From assembly GCA_944326455.1 (NCBI GenBank), contig CALVEA010000001.1:1-64000 (forward strand): 64,000 nt of DNA, given 5' to 3'. The position numbers and the translations under genes were made by a program. This document shows, piece by piece, positions 1 through 9,011 of the stretch. Each line of letters opens with the position of its first letter. Position 1 is the first letter of the stretch. Source of the stretch: Candidatus Gastranaerophilales bacterium. GTDB lineage: Bacteria > Cyanobacteriota > Vampirovibrionia > Gastranaerophilales > Gastranaerophilaceae. The notes under the pieces were generated by a model. The model was not told the DNA's origin, did not search any database, and was given only the letters and a program-made list of their open reading frames with translations.

Positions 1-29
1 TATTTACTTTTAAATTATTAATATTATTT

Positions 30-347
30 TTAATAGAATATTCCGTTAAAATCATAAATTCTTAAAATCATTCTTTTATAATCATAATTAGCTTGTTTTT
101 TTATTTTTCCACCTTGATGTATAAATTGAGCTCGAATTCCAATATGTTTGTCATCATTTTTGTATAAAGGTCCAATATCAAATTTAATTAAGTCTTTAGA
201 AGTTCCTATTCCCTCAGCTTTTTTGAAATATTGGTTTGTTAGTTCTTTATCTATAAACTTTTTACCTCTAACACAAGTTCTTCTTGATATTTGTAATTTA
301 GCGCCAAAGCTTAATGAATTACTCGTCTGAATATTATTAGTTTTCAT
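30..347 (-). CDS. Hypothetical 105-aa protein with N-terminal SFGA motif
   Basis: Function not recognised. The 105-residue product has no signal peptide or membrane segment. It opens with a short polar stretch followed by NSLSFGAKLQ at residues 10-19, the same type of xFxG motif seen near the N-terminus of several otherwise unrelated proteins in this window (4.4-5.7, 31.9-32.6, 33.3-37.5 kb). The rest is basic and ends in a Tyr/Ile-rich stretch. The ATG at 345-347 is preceded (minus strand) by AGGAG at about 8 bases, which supports this start. The gene is isolated and divergent from dprA. Composition is more AT-rich than dprA/topA, as for the other motif proteins. A lineage-specific orphan is the safest reading. 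Confidence 0.6.
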   Translation of the reverse strand: MKTNNIQTSNSLSFGAKLQISRRTCVRGKKFIDKELTNQYFKKAEGIGTSKDLIKFDIGPLYKNDDKHIGIRAQFIHQGGKIKKQANYDYKRMILRIYDFNGIFY

Positions 348-490
348 TAAAGTACTCCTTAAATCATGATTTTTAATCTTTTCTGTATATATAAAATCTG
401 TAAAAAATTAATTTGTTATACTATTAATAATAGTTTACATATAAATTTATATAAAATATAACATTAATTCAACTTTTTAAATTTATTTTT

Positions 491-544
491 CCCAAAATTC
501 CTGAACTGTCTGTCAAATATTCCTGAACTGGTTGTTCTTTTACA
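491..544 (-). repeat. 54-bp IS-end-like repeat (copy 1)
   Basis: Read on the minus strand it starts TGTAAAAGAACA, holds two copies of CAGTTCAGGAAT 22 bases apart and ends TTTTGGG. The copy at 31759-31812 has the same length, the same first 12 bases and the same last seven bases, but a different 22-bp core. The design (TG..., two transposase-size binding units) resembles IS21-type termini. No transposase is nearby, so it is probably a solo end. The rest of the 348-633 gap holds only the dprA promoter. Confidence 0.5.
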
Positions 545-621
545 TCTGTCATTTTATTTATTTCACCATTAGTAACACTTAAGAAAAAATATAATTAATC
601 TTTTCATCTCAATATTTATGC

Positions 622-627
622 TATCAT
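622..627 (+). promoter_or_regulatory. -10 box of dprA, probable leaderless promoter
   Basis: TATCAT is followed by exactly six bases and then the dprA ATG at 634. Transcription would start on or next to the A of the start codon. No Shine-Dalgarno sequence is present. No good -35 is visible. Confidence 0.4.
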
Positions 628-633
628 TGAAGA

Positions 634-1725
634 ATGAATACAAAATACTGGACAGCACTATCTTCTATTGAGCAATTGGATTCCGGATTTATCCAACGTC
701 TCTACAATTATTTTGGAGATATTGAAGCTGCATATAATGCTCCTGCTTCAGAATTACGAGAAATAGAAGGTCTAAGCGTCCGAAAGTCGGAAATTTTTAT
801 TGAAAAGCGAAAAACTCTGGATTTAGAAAAAACTTTGGATTATGTCTACACCAAGGGTATTAAAATTCTGACCTTTGACGACGAGAAATACCCATATATG
901 CTGAGGCAAATTTCGGATCCTCCTGCTTGTATCTATTATAAAGGTGATTTATTCAGCTGCAACCTCGAAAGAACAGTTGCTTTTGTCGGTTCAAGAAGAG
1001 CAAGTTATTTAGGAAAAGATGGAGTCAAAAGAATCATAACAGACTTTAAAAATACAGATATTTGTATTGTATCGGGACTCGCCGCCGGAATTGATTCCGT
1101 CTCCCATGAATCAGCACTTGCAAACAATATTAAAACGATTGGTGTAATAGCCAGCGGATTAAATTACACCTATCCGGCTTCTAATAAAGATTTATATGAA
1201 AAAATCGAAAATGACGGCGGGGCAGTTATTACAGAATATTATCCGACTTTTGAACCGCTGAAATTCAGATTTCCTCAAAGAAACAGAATAATATCAGGAC
1301 TCTCATTCGGCACAGTTATTGCAGAAGCGGCATCAAGAAGCGGAGCCTTAATAACGGCAAATCTCACATTAGAACAGGGTAGAGAGCTTATGTGTATACC
1401 GGGACCTATTTCAAATTCTAATATGGAAGGTGTTTACAAGCTTTTAAAAGACGGAGCATCCATGGTCACTTCCGGTAATGACGTACTGAATATTCTCGGA
1501 TGGGAAATTAAAAGTGTTGCGCAAATTCCTAATTCAAATTCAGTTACTGAACTTGACATGTATGAAAAAATAATTTTTGATATAATAAAAGTCGAGCCGA
1601 AAGGTTTTGATGAACTTATTGCCGTAACCGGGATGACATCTGATGAACTTCTAATATGTCTTACCGGGATGGAACTAAAAGGTTTGATTGAGCAGACAGC
1701 GGGAGACAGATATAAAAGAAAATGA
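634..1725 (+). CDS. dprA: DNA-processing protein DprA (Smf)
   Basis: DprA binds incoming single-stranded DNA in the cytoplasm and loads RecA during natural transformation. The 363-aa product has an N-terminal HhH/SAM-like region (about 1-70), then the DprA Rossmann fold: GSRRASYLG at 119-127, SGLAAGIDS at 147-155, FPQRNRIISG at 213-222 and a SRSGALITAN stretch near 234-243. A C-terminal winged-helix part covers about 300-363. Length is normal for the family. The ATG lies six bases after a TATCAT box and has no ribosome binding site, so the mRNA may be leaderless. The stop overlaps the topA start (ATGA), so the two genes are translationally coupled, a common dprA-topA pairing. No competence pilus genes are in the window. 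Confidence 0.95.
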   Translation: MNTKYWTALSSIEQLDSGFIQRLYNYFGDIEAAYNAPASELREIEGLSVRKSEIFIEKRKTLDLEKTLDYVYTKGIKILTFDDEKYPYMLRQISDPPACIYYKGDLFSCNLERTVAFVGSRRASYLGKDGVKRIITDFKNTDICIVSGLAAGIDSVSHESALANNIKTIGVIASGLNYTYPASNKDLYEKIENDGGAVITEYYPTFEPLKFRFPQRNRIISGLSFGTVIAEAASRSGALITANLTLEQGRELMCIPGPISNSNMEGVYKLLKDGASMVTSGNDVLNILGWEIKSVAQIPNSNSVTELDMYEKIIFDIIKVEPKGFDELIAVTGMTSDELLICLTGMELKGLIEQTAGDRYKRK

Positions 1726-4016
1726 CAGCGCAAACAGCAGAAAAAAAGCCAATATCTAAAAAAGGACGTTCGCTTGTTATAGTAGAGTCTCCGGCAAAAT
1801 CAAAAACAATAAAAAAGATTCTTGGAGACGGATATCAAATTGAAGCAAGCTTCGGGCACGTAAGGAATTTACCTGAAAACATTCTCGGCTTTGATGTGCA
1901 TAACAATTTTAAACCGACTTATGTAGTTATACCCGAAAAAAAGAAAGTTGTTGCCAAGCTAAATGAACTTGCTAAACATTCAGATAAAATATATCTGGCA
2001 TCAGACCCCGACAGAGAGGGTGAAGCTATTGCCTGGCACGTACGTGAACTTTTGGACGTCGATGACAGTAAAGTTTTTAGGATAGAATTTAACGAAATTA
2101 CTCCAAAAGCTGTTAAATATGCAGTCGAACACTACCGACAAATTGATATGGACAGAGTAAAAGCTCAACAGACAAGACAGATTCTGGACAAACTTGTAGG
2201 TTATAAACTATCCCCTGTTCTTTGGAAACAATTAGGGAATTATCACCTTTCAGCCGGAAGAGTTCAGTCAGTTGCTCTCAGGATGATTTGCGAAAGAGAA
2301 GAGGAAATTGAAGCTTTTGTTCCTAAAGAATATTGGTCAATTCATGCTCTTATGGACAAGGACGGAAAAACTTTCGAAGCGGAAGTAAATAAACATAAGG
2401 GAAAGAAATTTGAAATCAATAACGAAGAAGAAGCTCTTAAAATAAAAGAATACCTTCTTTCTTCCGATACAGAATTTAAAGTCGAAAAGGTTACTAAAAA
2501 AGAAACCAAACGTAAACCTACTGCGCCGTTTATAACGTCTACTCTCCAGAGAGCCGCCAGTTCCAAACTCGGATTCGGAGTCTCCAAAACAATGCAAGTA
2601 GCGCAAAAACTCTACGAAGGTATTGAAATTGACGGAACTCCGATAGGTCTTATCACATATATGAGAACGGATAGTGTAAGAATTTCAGATGATGCGCAGA
2701 CAATGGCAAAAGATTTTATTTTGAATAATTACGGCGAAAAATACTATCCGTCATCCCCGAATATTTATGCAAAAGGGAAACAAAATGTGCAAGATGCGCA
2801 CGAAGCAATCAGACCTTCTTATCCTGAAAGGACTCCTGAAAGCATAAAAAAATATCTTACATCTGAACAATATAAGCTCTACAAACTTATCTGGGAAAAA
2901 TTTATGTCCTCGCAGATGGCGCCGGCAAATATTGCAAATAAAACAATTGACATATCTGCCGGAGAATATTCTCTAAAAGCCGGCACCAGCAAGATTTTGT
3001 TTGACGGATTCCTAAAATTGTATAACGAAGCAGAGGATGATGAAAAAGAAGCAGATGCAAAAATACCGGATCTTGAAGCAGGTGACAAAGTAATATGCAA
3101 AGAGATTACACCTAAACAGCATTTTACTCAGCCGCCTCCCAGATATAATGAAGCCTCTCTTGTTAAAGCACTGGAAGAGCACGGAATCGGTCGTCCGTCA
3201 ACTTATGCAACAATTATTACTGTTATCCAAACTCGTAAATATGTAGAGAAAAAAGATAAGGCTCTTGTTCCGACCCTTTTGGGCAGAACCGTTTGTAAAC
3301 AGCTTGTAAGCCAATTTTCTGAGATTATGGATTATAAATTTACTGCGGGCATGGAAGAAAAGCTTGATAAGATTGCAGAAAAAAAAGCTGTTTGGAATGT
3401 TGTTTTGCAAGAATTTTACACTCCGTTTATGGAAGTTGTTAATTCTGTTATGAAAAATTCTCAAAAAGTTGTTATTGAAAGTGATAAGGTTTGTCCAAAC
3501 TGCGGCAGGAAAATGCTTGTAAGAACAAGCCGCTTTGGCACACAATTTTTAGGCTGTTCAGGATATCCTGAATGTAAAACAATTATATCTTTAAATAATT
3601 CAGTAGAACTTGATTCAGCTAACGATGAGCCTAATAAGTCTCAATCTGTTGATGAAAAGTGCGAAAAATGCGGTGCCGGTATGGTAATGAAAATTGGTCC
3701 GTATGGAAAATACCTTGAGTGTGTTGAATGCAAAAACAGAAAGAAATACGTTCGCTCTACCGGAGTAAAATGCCCTAAATGCGGAGAAGGAACTATTATC
3801 GAAAAGAAATCAAAATACGGAAAAATCTTTTTCGGCTGCAACAGATACCCTGACTGTTCTTACGCGCTTTGGGACGAACCAACCGGAAATAAATGTCCTG
3901 AATGCGGCGAATTGTTGGTTAAAAAGAATACTAAGAACGGAGTTTTTGAGGTTTGTTCAAGCAGAACCTGCTCTTATAAAAAACAAATAGAAGCTGAACC
4001 GACAGAAACTAAATAA
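1722..4016 (+). CDS. topA: DNA topoisomerase I (type IA)
   Basis: Relaxes negatively supercoiled DNA through a 5'-phosphotyrosine intermediate. The 764-aa protein starts with a TOPRIM domain (LVIVESPAKSKTI at about 18-30, DPDREGEAIAWH near 95-106). The catalytic core carries the active tyrosine in GLITYMRTDS, near residue 312. The C-terminus has four zinc-ribbon units of CxxC...C(x4)C type (from about residue 590), namely CPNCG, CEKCG, CPKCG and CPECG. Four ribbons is within the usual bacterial range. The start codon overlaps the dprA stop by four bases. An acidic linker with EAEDDEKEADAK lies near residue 440. Confidence 0.97.
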   Translation: MTAQTAEKKPISKKGRSLVIVESPAKSKTIKKILGDGYQIEASFGHVRNLPENILGFDVHNNFKPTYVVIPEKKKVVAKLNELAKHSDKIYLASDPDREGEAIAWHVRELLDVDDSKVFRIEFNEITPKAVKYAVEHYRQIDMDRVKAQQTRQILDKLVGYKLSPVLWKQLGNYHLSAGRVQSVALRMICEREEEIEAFVPKEYWSIHALMDKDGKTFEAEVNKHKGKKFEINNEEEALKIKEYLLSSDTEFKVEKVTKKETKRKPTAPFITSTLQRAASSKLGFGVSKTMQVAQKLYEGIEIDGTPIGLITYMRTDSVRISDDAQTMAKDFILNNYGEKYYPSSPNIYAKGKQNVQDAHEAIRPSYPERTPESIKKYLTSEQYKLYKLIWEKFMSSQMAPANIANKTIDISAGEYSLKAGTSKILFDGFLKLYNEAEDDEKEADAKIPDLEAGDKVICKEITPKQHFTQPPPRYNEASLVKALEEHGIGRPSTYATIITVIQTRKYVEKKDKALVPTLLGRTVCKQLVSQFSEIMDYKFTAGMEEKLDKIAEKKAVWNVVLQEFYTPFMEVVNSVMKNSQKVVIESDKVCPNCGRKMLVRTSRFGTQFLGCSGYPECKTIISLNNSVELDSANDEPNKSQSVDEKCEKCGAGMVMKIGPYGKYLECVECKNRKKYVRSTGVKCPKCGEGTIIEKKSKYGKIFFGCNRYPDCSYALWDEPTGNKCPECGELLVKKNTKNGVFEVCSSRTCSYKKQIEAEPTETK

Positions 4017-4083
4017 TCTGCCGGGAAGGGGAATTGTGCATAATTATCTTTTAATTTTTTATTAATTAAAAGGAGGTTTTATT

Positions 4084-4389
4084 ATGTACTATAATGTTTT
4101 AGAACTAAAAGATATTATTCAGGGTGAGCCTGATAAATTTGAGAAAAAAGTTTTAATGCAAAACGGAGACTCTTGCCTAACAGCGGTAGCACTCAAAAAA
4201 AATGAAATAATTGACAATCATTCTTCTGTCTGCGATGCATGTGTTTATGTATATGACGGCGAAGCAGAATTCCATTTTGATGCTGAAAAATTCAAGGTTA
4301 AAAAGGGAGAAATTCTCATGTTCAAAAAAGAGCACGAGCACAAAGTTTTTGCACTTAAAGACACAAAATTTCTTTTAATCAAGATTTAG
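4084..4389 (+). CDS. Small cupin-domain protein
   Basis: A 101-aa single-domain cupin. The typical beta-barrel pattern is visible: VYDGEAEFHFD followed by KVKKGEILMFKKEHEHKVFAL, which gives the second cupin motif with EHEH as candidate metal ligands. Such small cupins bind a metal ion and act as sensors, isomerases or sugar- and carboxylate-binding proteins, so the substrate cannot be told. A strong AGGAGG sits nine bases before the ATG. The gene stands alone after topA and overlaps by 11 bases the 3' end of the convergent gene at 4379-5725. Confidence 0.75.
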   Translation: MYYNVLELKDIIQGEPDKFEKKVLMQNGDSCLTAVALKKNEIIDNHSSVCDACVYVYDGEAEFHFDAEKFKVKKGEILMFKKEHEHKVFALKDTKFLLIKI

Positions 4390-5725
4390 TATTAAGTTTT
4401 GAAATATCAAGAACTATTCTGCCCTGAGACTGGGTTTGAATAGTTCTTTTAAAATCAGAAATATATTTTTTGTCGATTTTGTTTGACTTAAATATTCCGC
4501 GATTCGCAAGCTCTATTAACTTATCAATATATTTTTGACAATTTATGGGAGTTTGGGGCAATCTTTTTATCTGACACACAAAACTTATATTCCCTCTTTC
4601 GCTATTTTCTCGATTGCAAGCCCCGCCGAAATTTTTCATAGAATCAGGTCCGCCGCAAGATTTTGGCAGCACATGTTCAACCGATGCCGACGACGGCCAA
4701 AGAAGTCTATAAGCTATTTTATTTGAGCTTTCACCGGTAGATTTCAGAATATATGCCGACAGATTCTCTTTTGATGTTGGAAGTTTTTGTGCAATATTTA
4801 GAAGTTGTTCTTCTAAATCCTGATTATTGAGACCTCGTAACATTTTCCCAAGATCATAAATAAATGTCTTTCTGCTAAACGGTATTGCAATATTCTCACC
4901 GTTAAGCCGCTGCTTTGCATTACGTAAAAGTTCTTCTAATGTATCACTGTTTCGAAGCGGAGTATTATTCTTTATCTGTTCAATTTTATTAATAATTCCT
5001 TTATGGATTTCAATATTTTCAGGTGTTGTTTTTTTAGGCAGCTTTTCTGCCTCTGCCGTTAATCTGAGAATAGCTTTACTTCCTTTTCCGCCTCTATTGG
5101 TCATATATTCTTTAATTTTACCGAGTTTGTATTTGAACTCAGTAGAATTAAACGGCAGTAAAACCGGTCTGTCTTGCAATTTTTGATTAGTCTTAATCAT
5201 AAGTTGTATAAATTTGTAATGATATTCAGGCGGTAGTTTTTGTGCAGTATTCAAAAGTTCTTTAAAAATAGGAGCCTGTTTTTTTCTCAATCTTTTCCGA
5301 TATTTCGGGGCTATTTCCTGAAAAATTTCTGCTATGGATTTATCAGGATATACAACAGATTGTTCTTTCAGTAGTTGAAAAACCCTTTTTTCCATGCCGG
5401 TTAGGCTTTCTTGATATGGTTCCAGGTGTTTTAATGACTCAATTGCAGGCGCATGCATTTTATTCGTTTCAAAGAGCTTTGAAATAGACTTTGGATCAAT
5501 CATTTTTTTGCCGGTATACATACATGGAAGCCCGTATTTAAACAATATTCGGAGCGGCTTTGAATTAGCAATTGCTCCGAATGTTATTGGCGAATAGATT
5601 ATATTGTTTGGATACAAAAGAGTGTTTTGCGGATTTACTAAAGGGGAATCTTGCTTCTCCGGTAGCTTATACCGGTATTTATCATAATTTATTGCAGATA
5701 TAATACCAATTGTGCCGATTCTCAT
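4379..5725 (-). CDS. Hypothetical protein with N-terminal TFGA motif and C-terminal HNH-like motif
   Basis: A 448-aa protein of unknown role. Near residues 45-53 it has SPITFGAIA, a member of the xFxG N-terminal motif shared by several proteins here. The middle (about 60-340) is helical and basic with three loosely repeated units, each containing a stretch like PFNSTEFKYKLGKI or PFSRKTFIYDLGKM followed by LxxxAxKLP. Around residue 350 the stretch VEHVLPKSCGG and, about 12 residues on, GACNRENSERG looks like the EHxxP...N..N core of an HNH nuclease, but no CxxC zinc pairs flank it. AAAGGGG precedes the ATG. HNH-type nuclease activity is an inference. The repeats suggest a substrate-binding array. 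Confidence 0.6.
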   Translation of the reverse strand: MRIGTIGIISAINYDKYRYKLPEKQDSPLVNPQNTLLYPNNIIYSPITFGAIANSKPLRILFKYGLPCMYTGKKMIDPKSISKLFETNKMHAPAIESLKHLEPYQESLTGMEKRVFQLLKEQSVVYPDKSIAEIFQEIAPKYRKRLRKKQAPIFKELLNTAQKLPPEYHYKFIQLMIKTNQKLQDRPVLLPFNSTEFKYKLGKIKEYMTNRGGKGSKAILRLTAEAEKLPKKTTPENIEIHKGIINKIEQIKNNTPLRNSDTLEELLRNAKQRLNGENIAIPFSRKTFIYDLGKMLRGLNNQDLEEQLLNIAQKLPTSKENLSAYILKSTGESSNKIAYRLLWPSSASVEHVLPKSCGGPDSMKNFGGACNRENSERGNISFVCQIKRLPQTPINCQKYIDKLIELANRGIFKSNKIDKKYISDFKRTIQTQSQGRIVLDISKLNTKS

Positions 5726-5837
5726 ACAATCCCCTTTAAAAATATGATATCAAATATTTCAAAATATGAAAAGTAAAATTATTTGTCAGATTTGCAAAAA
5801 CGACAGATTTCAAATAAAATTAAAAAAGGGGTGAAAT

Positions 5838-6293
5838 GTGGAACATTATACAAGGTCTTTACCGTATGAATTAGAATTGACTTCAAGAGTGCTGCACGAA
5901 GTTGCAAAATGCTTCTTTGAACGCAATAATTATCCTGTATCCCAGGATGAATTTATTATACTGGACTGTTTGTATATGTATCCGGATATTATTCAAATTG
6001 AATTGGCTAAACTTATACTCAAAGGACGTGCGCATACCGGAAAGTTCTTGAAATCGCTTGAAGAGAAAAAACTAATAGAACGAACTCCGGCGAAACAAGG
6101 TTCCAAGATAGTTATGAAAATCTCCGTAACTCCAAAAGGACATGAAATCTATGAAACAATAAGCAAATCTTTGGATGAACACATTCAGGAATCGAATTCC
6201 GATTATGAAATAGAAAAAGTCCGGGAAGTTATAGACATGCTCAGGGTCATAAGAGAAAAAGCCGTAGAAAAATACAGTATAAAATTTGAATAA
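5838..6293 (+). CDS. MarR-family transcriptional regulator
   Basis: A 151-aa winged-helix protein. The order helix-YPVSQDEFIILDCL-helix-QIELAKLILKGRAHTGKFLKSLEEKKLIERT-wing (KQGSKIVMKISVTPKGHEIY) is typical of MarR dimers. These usually repress the adjacent transporter and release DNA when a phenolic or other hydrophobic ligand binds. The start is GTG at 5838 with AAGGGGTGA just upstream. The next gene, 76 bases downstream on the same strand, is an EmrB-type efflux pump, so control of that pump is the likely job. Confidence 0.85.
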   Translation: MEHYTRSLPYELELTSRVLHEVAKCFFERNNYPVSQDEFIILDCLYMYPDIIQIELAKLILKGRAHTGKFLKSLEEKKLIERTPAKQGSKIVMKISVTPKGHEIYETISKSLDEHIQESNSDYEIEKVREVIDMLRVIREKAVEKYSIKFE

Positions 6294-6369
6294 TTTATAA
6301 CTCTTGCAAATATTATAAGACTATGTTTTAATTGTTTGTAGATATTTCTACAGGTAGAAAAGGGAACTG

Positions 6370-7968
6370 ATGACAACAGAGGTCAATACAACAGAAGAGT
6401 GGCATTTTAAGATTAACCCATGGATAACCATGATTCCTATTATGCTTTCCATATTCATGTTTGCCTTAGATGAAACAATCTCTAACGTAGCACTCCCTTA
6501 TATGGCGGGAACCTTTTCTATCAGTCATAATGAATCAACTTGGATTATTACCAGCTATCTGGTTGCCAGCGGTATTATAATACCGGCAGTAGATTTTTTC
6601 AGTAAATTAATAGGCAGAAAGCAATATTTTATGCTCAGTATAGTTATATTTACGCTGGCATCTATACTGTGCGGAATATCAAACTCTATGGCAATGATGT
6701 TGTTTTCGAGAGCCTTACAGGGAATTGGCGGCGGCGGGATTATGCCTATTGCACAGGCTATGATTTTTGAAATATTCCCTAAAGAAAAACTCCCGACTGC
6801 AATGGCAATTTTTGGTTTGGGGGTTGTAATGGCGCCTATCATGGGTCCGGCTCTCGGCGGTTGGATTACGGAAAATTGGTCTTGGCCGTTTATTTATTTT
6901 ATTAATATTCCGTTCGGTATAATTGCATTACACCTGACCCATAGATTTGTTGAAGAACCTCCATACTCAAAGAAACAAAAGAATGTCACAATGGATGTTT
7001 CCGGTTTTGCGTTTCTTGCACTATGGCTCCTAACTCTGCAGGTAGTTTTGGATAAAGGTAATGATGCAGATTGGTTCAATGCCCCTTGGATTTGTAAATT
7101 GTTTACAGTTTCTGTTATTTGCTGCATTGCATTTTTCTATGTGCAATTCAAAAAGGGAAAAACAAAGACAGCTCTTATAGATTTATCCATACTCAAAAAC
7201 CATAACTTTTTAATTGGAACTATGGGACAAATTATTTTGATGGGCGTAATGATGGCTTCTGCTTCAATTTTGCCTTCAATGCTGCAATCACTTTTAGGAT
7301 ATACTGCATTTCTGAGCGGTTTGTCAATGGTTCCTCGAGGGGCCGGGTGCTTCTTAGCGTCAATCCTTTGCGGTATATTAGTTACAAAAATAGGAATCAA
7401 GCCGGTTACTGTCATCGGTTTAGTAATTCTGGCTATCGGCGGTCTTTTATTTGGTGAAATAAATACTTCAATATCACTCTCAAGCATCGCACTTCCGAAT
7501 TTCACATTTGGACTTGGAATGGTTATGGCTATGGTTCCTCTGGCAAATATTTCGTGTTCGACTTTGCCAAATGAAGCTCAAACAAATGCAGCCGGACTGC
7601 AAAATCTTTTGAAAAATACAGGAGCTGCCATAGGAACTTCTATCGCAACTACTATGATTTCAAGATTTTCTCAAGCTCATCAAATGATGATGATTAAGTC
7701 CTTGACTGATACAAACGAGATTTATCTTAGCAAACTAAATTCAATAGCCTCAGCATTTATGACCCAGGTGGATCCATTTACAGCAACATATATGGGACAA
7801 GCTCAGCTCTATAATTCATTAAGACAGCAGGCAACTTTATGGGGATATGTTGAGACTTTTAGATATTTTGCAGTTGCTGCCGTATTCATTATTCCGTTTG
7901 TTTATTTCCTCTATGAAGGTAAAAAGAAGAATCCAAAAACTGCCGAAGTTAAGGTTGAAGCTGATTAA
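6370..7968 (+). CDS. MFS drug:H+ antiporter, EmrB/QacA (DHA2) type
   Basis: A 532-aa, about 14-helix inner-membrane exporter. Diagnostic stretches are the motif-A/B region RALQGIGGGGIMPIAQAMIF and motif C GVVMAPIMGPALGGWI followed by WPFIYFINIPFG, all as in EmrB. It lacks a periplasmic adaptor gene (EmrA) next to it. The marR gene directly upstream suggests drug- or metabolite-inducible expression. GGGA precedes the ATG. The substrate is unknown. Confidence 0.88.
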   Translation: MTTEVNTTEEWHFKINPWITMIPIMLSIFMFALDETISNVALPYMAGTFSISHNESTWIITSYLVASGIIIPAVDFFSKLIGRKQYFMLSIVIFTLASILCGISNSMAMMLFSRALQGIGGGGIMPIAQAMIFEIFPKEKLPTAMAIFGLGVVMAPIMGPALGGWITENWSWPFIYFINIPFGIIALHLTHRFVEEPPYSKKQKNVTMDVSGFAFLALWLLTLQVVLDKGNDADWFNAPWICKLFTVSVICCIAFFYVQFKKGKTKTALIDLSILKNHNFLIGTMGQIILMGVMMASASILPSMLQSLLGYTAFLSGLSMVPRGAGCFLASILCGILVTKIGIKPVTVIGLVILAIGGLLFGEINTSISLSSIALPNFTFGLGMVMAMVPLANISCSTLPNEAQTNAAGLQNLLKNTGAAIGTSIATTMISRFSQAHQMMMIKSLTDTNEIYLSKLNSIASAFMTQVDPFTATYMGQAQLYNSLRQQATLWGYVETFRYFAVAAVFIIPFVYFLYEGKKKNPKTAEVKVEAD

Positions 7969-8047
7969 AATACTCTAGCTATATGAGTTTGATTTCTGCA
8001 GAAACTAATATAATACTTGGAGAGATAGCAAAATGGAGATTTTTAAT

Positions 8048-8944
8048 ATGAAAAAGTTATTGCTGCTAAGCGTTATTTTTATTTTGGCATTTATCTGCAC
8101 CGGCTGCGTTAAATATTCCTATAACATAGAAGTTGGCAATGATGATAAGATTGCTATTTCAAAGACTCAGGCAATGAATCTGAAATTTTTTGAAAATTAT
8201 GACCCGCAATTCGATAAAAAGTTTCAGGAAAACATAGCTGAATCAGAAAAGAAATTTAAGGAGCAAGGTTTTGAAACTTCAGCATATAAAGATGATATCT
8301 ATACCGGCTTAACACTGACAAAGAAGGATTTAAGCTTTGCAAATGCAATAGATAGTTTAAAAGATGATTTTAAAAATGATGCTTATGCATTCTTAGTTCA
8401 GAGACATGGGCTTAATAAACACTACAAAATACATTTAATTTATGATTTTAACAAAGTTCTAAATAATGTATCTGACAATCAGGACTCAGACGGTTTTGCA
8501 ATGCAAACTCCAGAACCGACGGAGGAACAGGAATCTAATATTGTTTCAAAAACGTCAGAGACTGATTCAGAAACCGGAGACGTCATAGAGACTACCACTT
8601 ACGATAACGGAATGACCGTAACAACCAGAAAAAACCCTGCCCAAGAAGAAAAATTTGGGAAAGCACTCGGCTCTGCTCTTGCAGAAACACCGGGCTTAAA
8701 ACCTGTTTCAGAACTAACTATAAAAATTCCGAAAAAAGCTACAAATCATAATGCTACAAAAGTTATCAGCGATACTGAATACTATTGGGATTTAACAGGA
8801 GAGTCTCAGCCGGTTGAAATAATACTGGAGTATGAAAAATTTGACTCAGCAATTTTATCCATACTAATATCAGTTTTAATATGTTTGGGATTCTTAATAA
8901 TCGTTTTCAACAAAACTAAAGCAGAGGATTTAAACGGTTTTTAA
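8048..8944 (+). CDS. Membrane-anchored lipoprotein (LppM/DUF3153-like)
   Basis: The N-terminus MKKLLLLSVIFILAFICTGC ends in a lipobox (CTGC), so this is an exported lipoprotein. The mature part starts VKYSYNIEVGNDDK and resembles the beta-rich LppM/DUF3153 domain of cyanobacterial lipoproteins. A low-complexity Glu/Thr region covers the middle. A C-terminal hydrophobic helix (ILSILISVLICLGFLIIVF) with a short cytoplasmic tail gives a second anchor. An upstream ATG at 8033 would add five residues, but the start at 8048 gives a normal KK n-region and has GGAG upstream. The family assignment is a resemblance only. Confidence 0.7.
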   Translation: MKKLLLLSVIFILAFICTGCVKYSYNIEVGNDDKIAISKTQAMNLKFFENYDPQFDKKFQENIAESEKKFKEQGFETSAYKDDIYTGLTLTKKDLSFANAIDSLKDDFKNDAYAFLVQRHGLNKHYKIHLIYDFNKVLNNVSDNQDSDGFAMQTPEPTEEQESNIVSKTSETDSETGDVIETTTYDNGMTVTTRKNPAQEEKFGKALGSALAETPGLKPVSELTIKIPKKATNHNATKVISDTEYYWDLTGESQPVEIILEYEKFDSAILSILISVLICLGFLIIVFNKTKAEDLNGF

Positions 8945-9011
8945 GAGCTGAATATTGAGTCTTTATAAAATGCTGTAATAATTCCGATTCTTAAATAATC
9001 CCGAGGTATAA

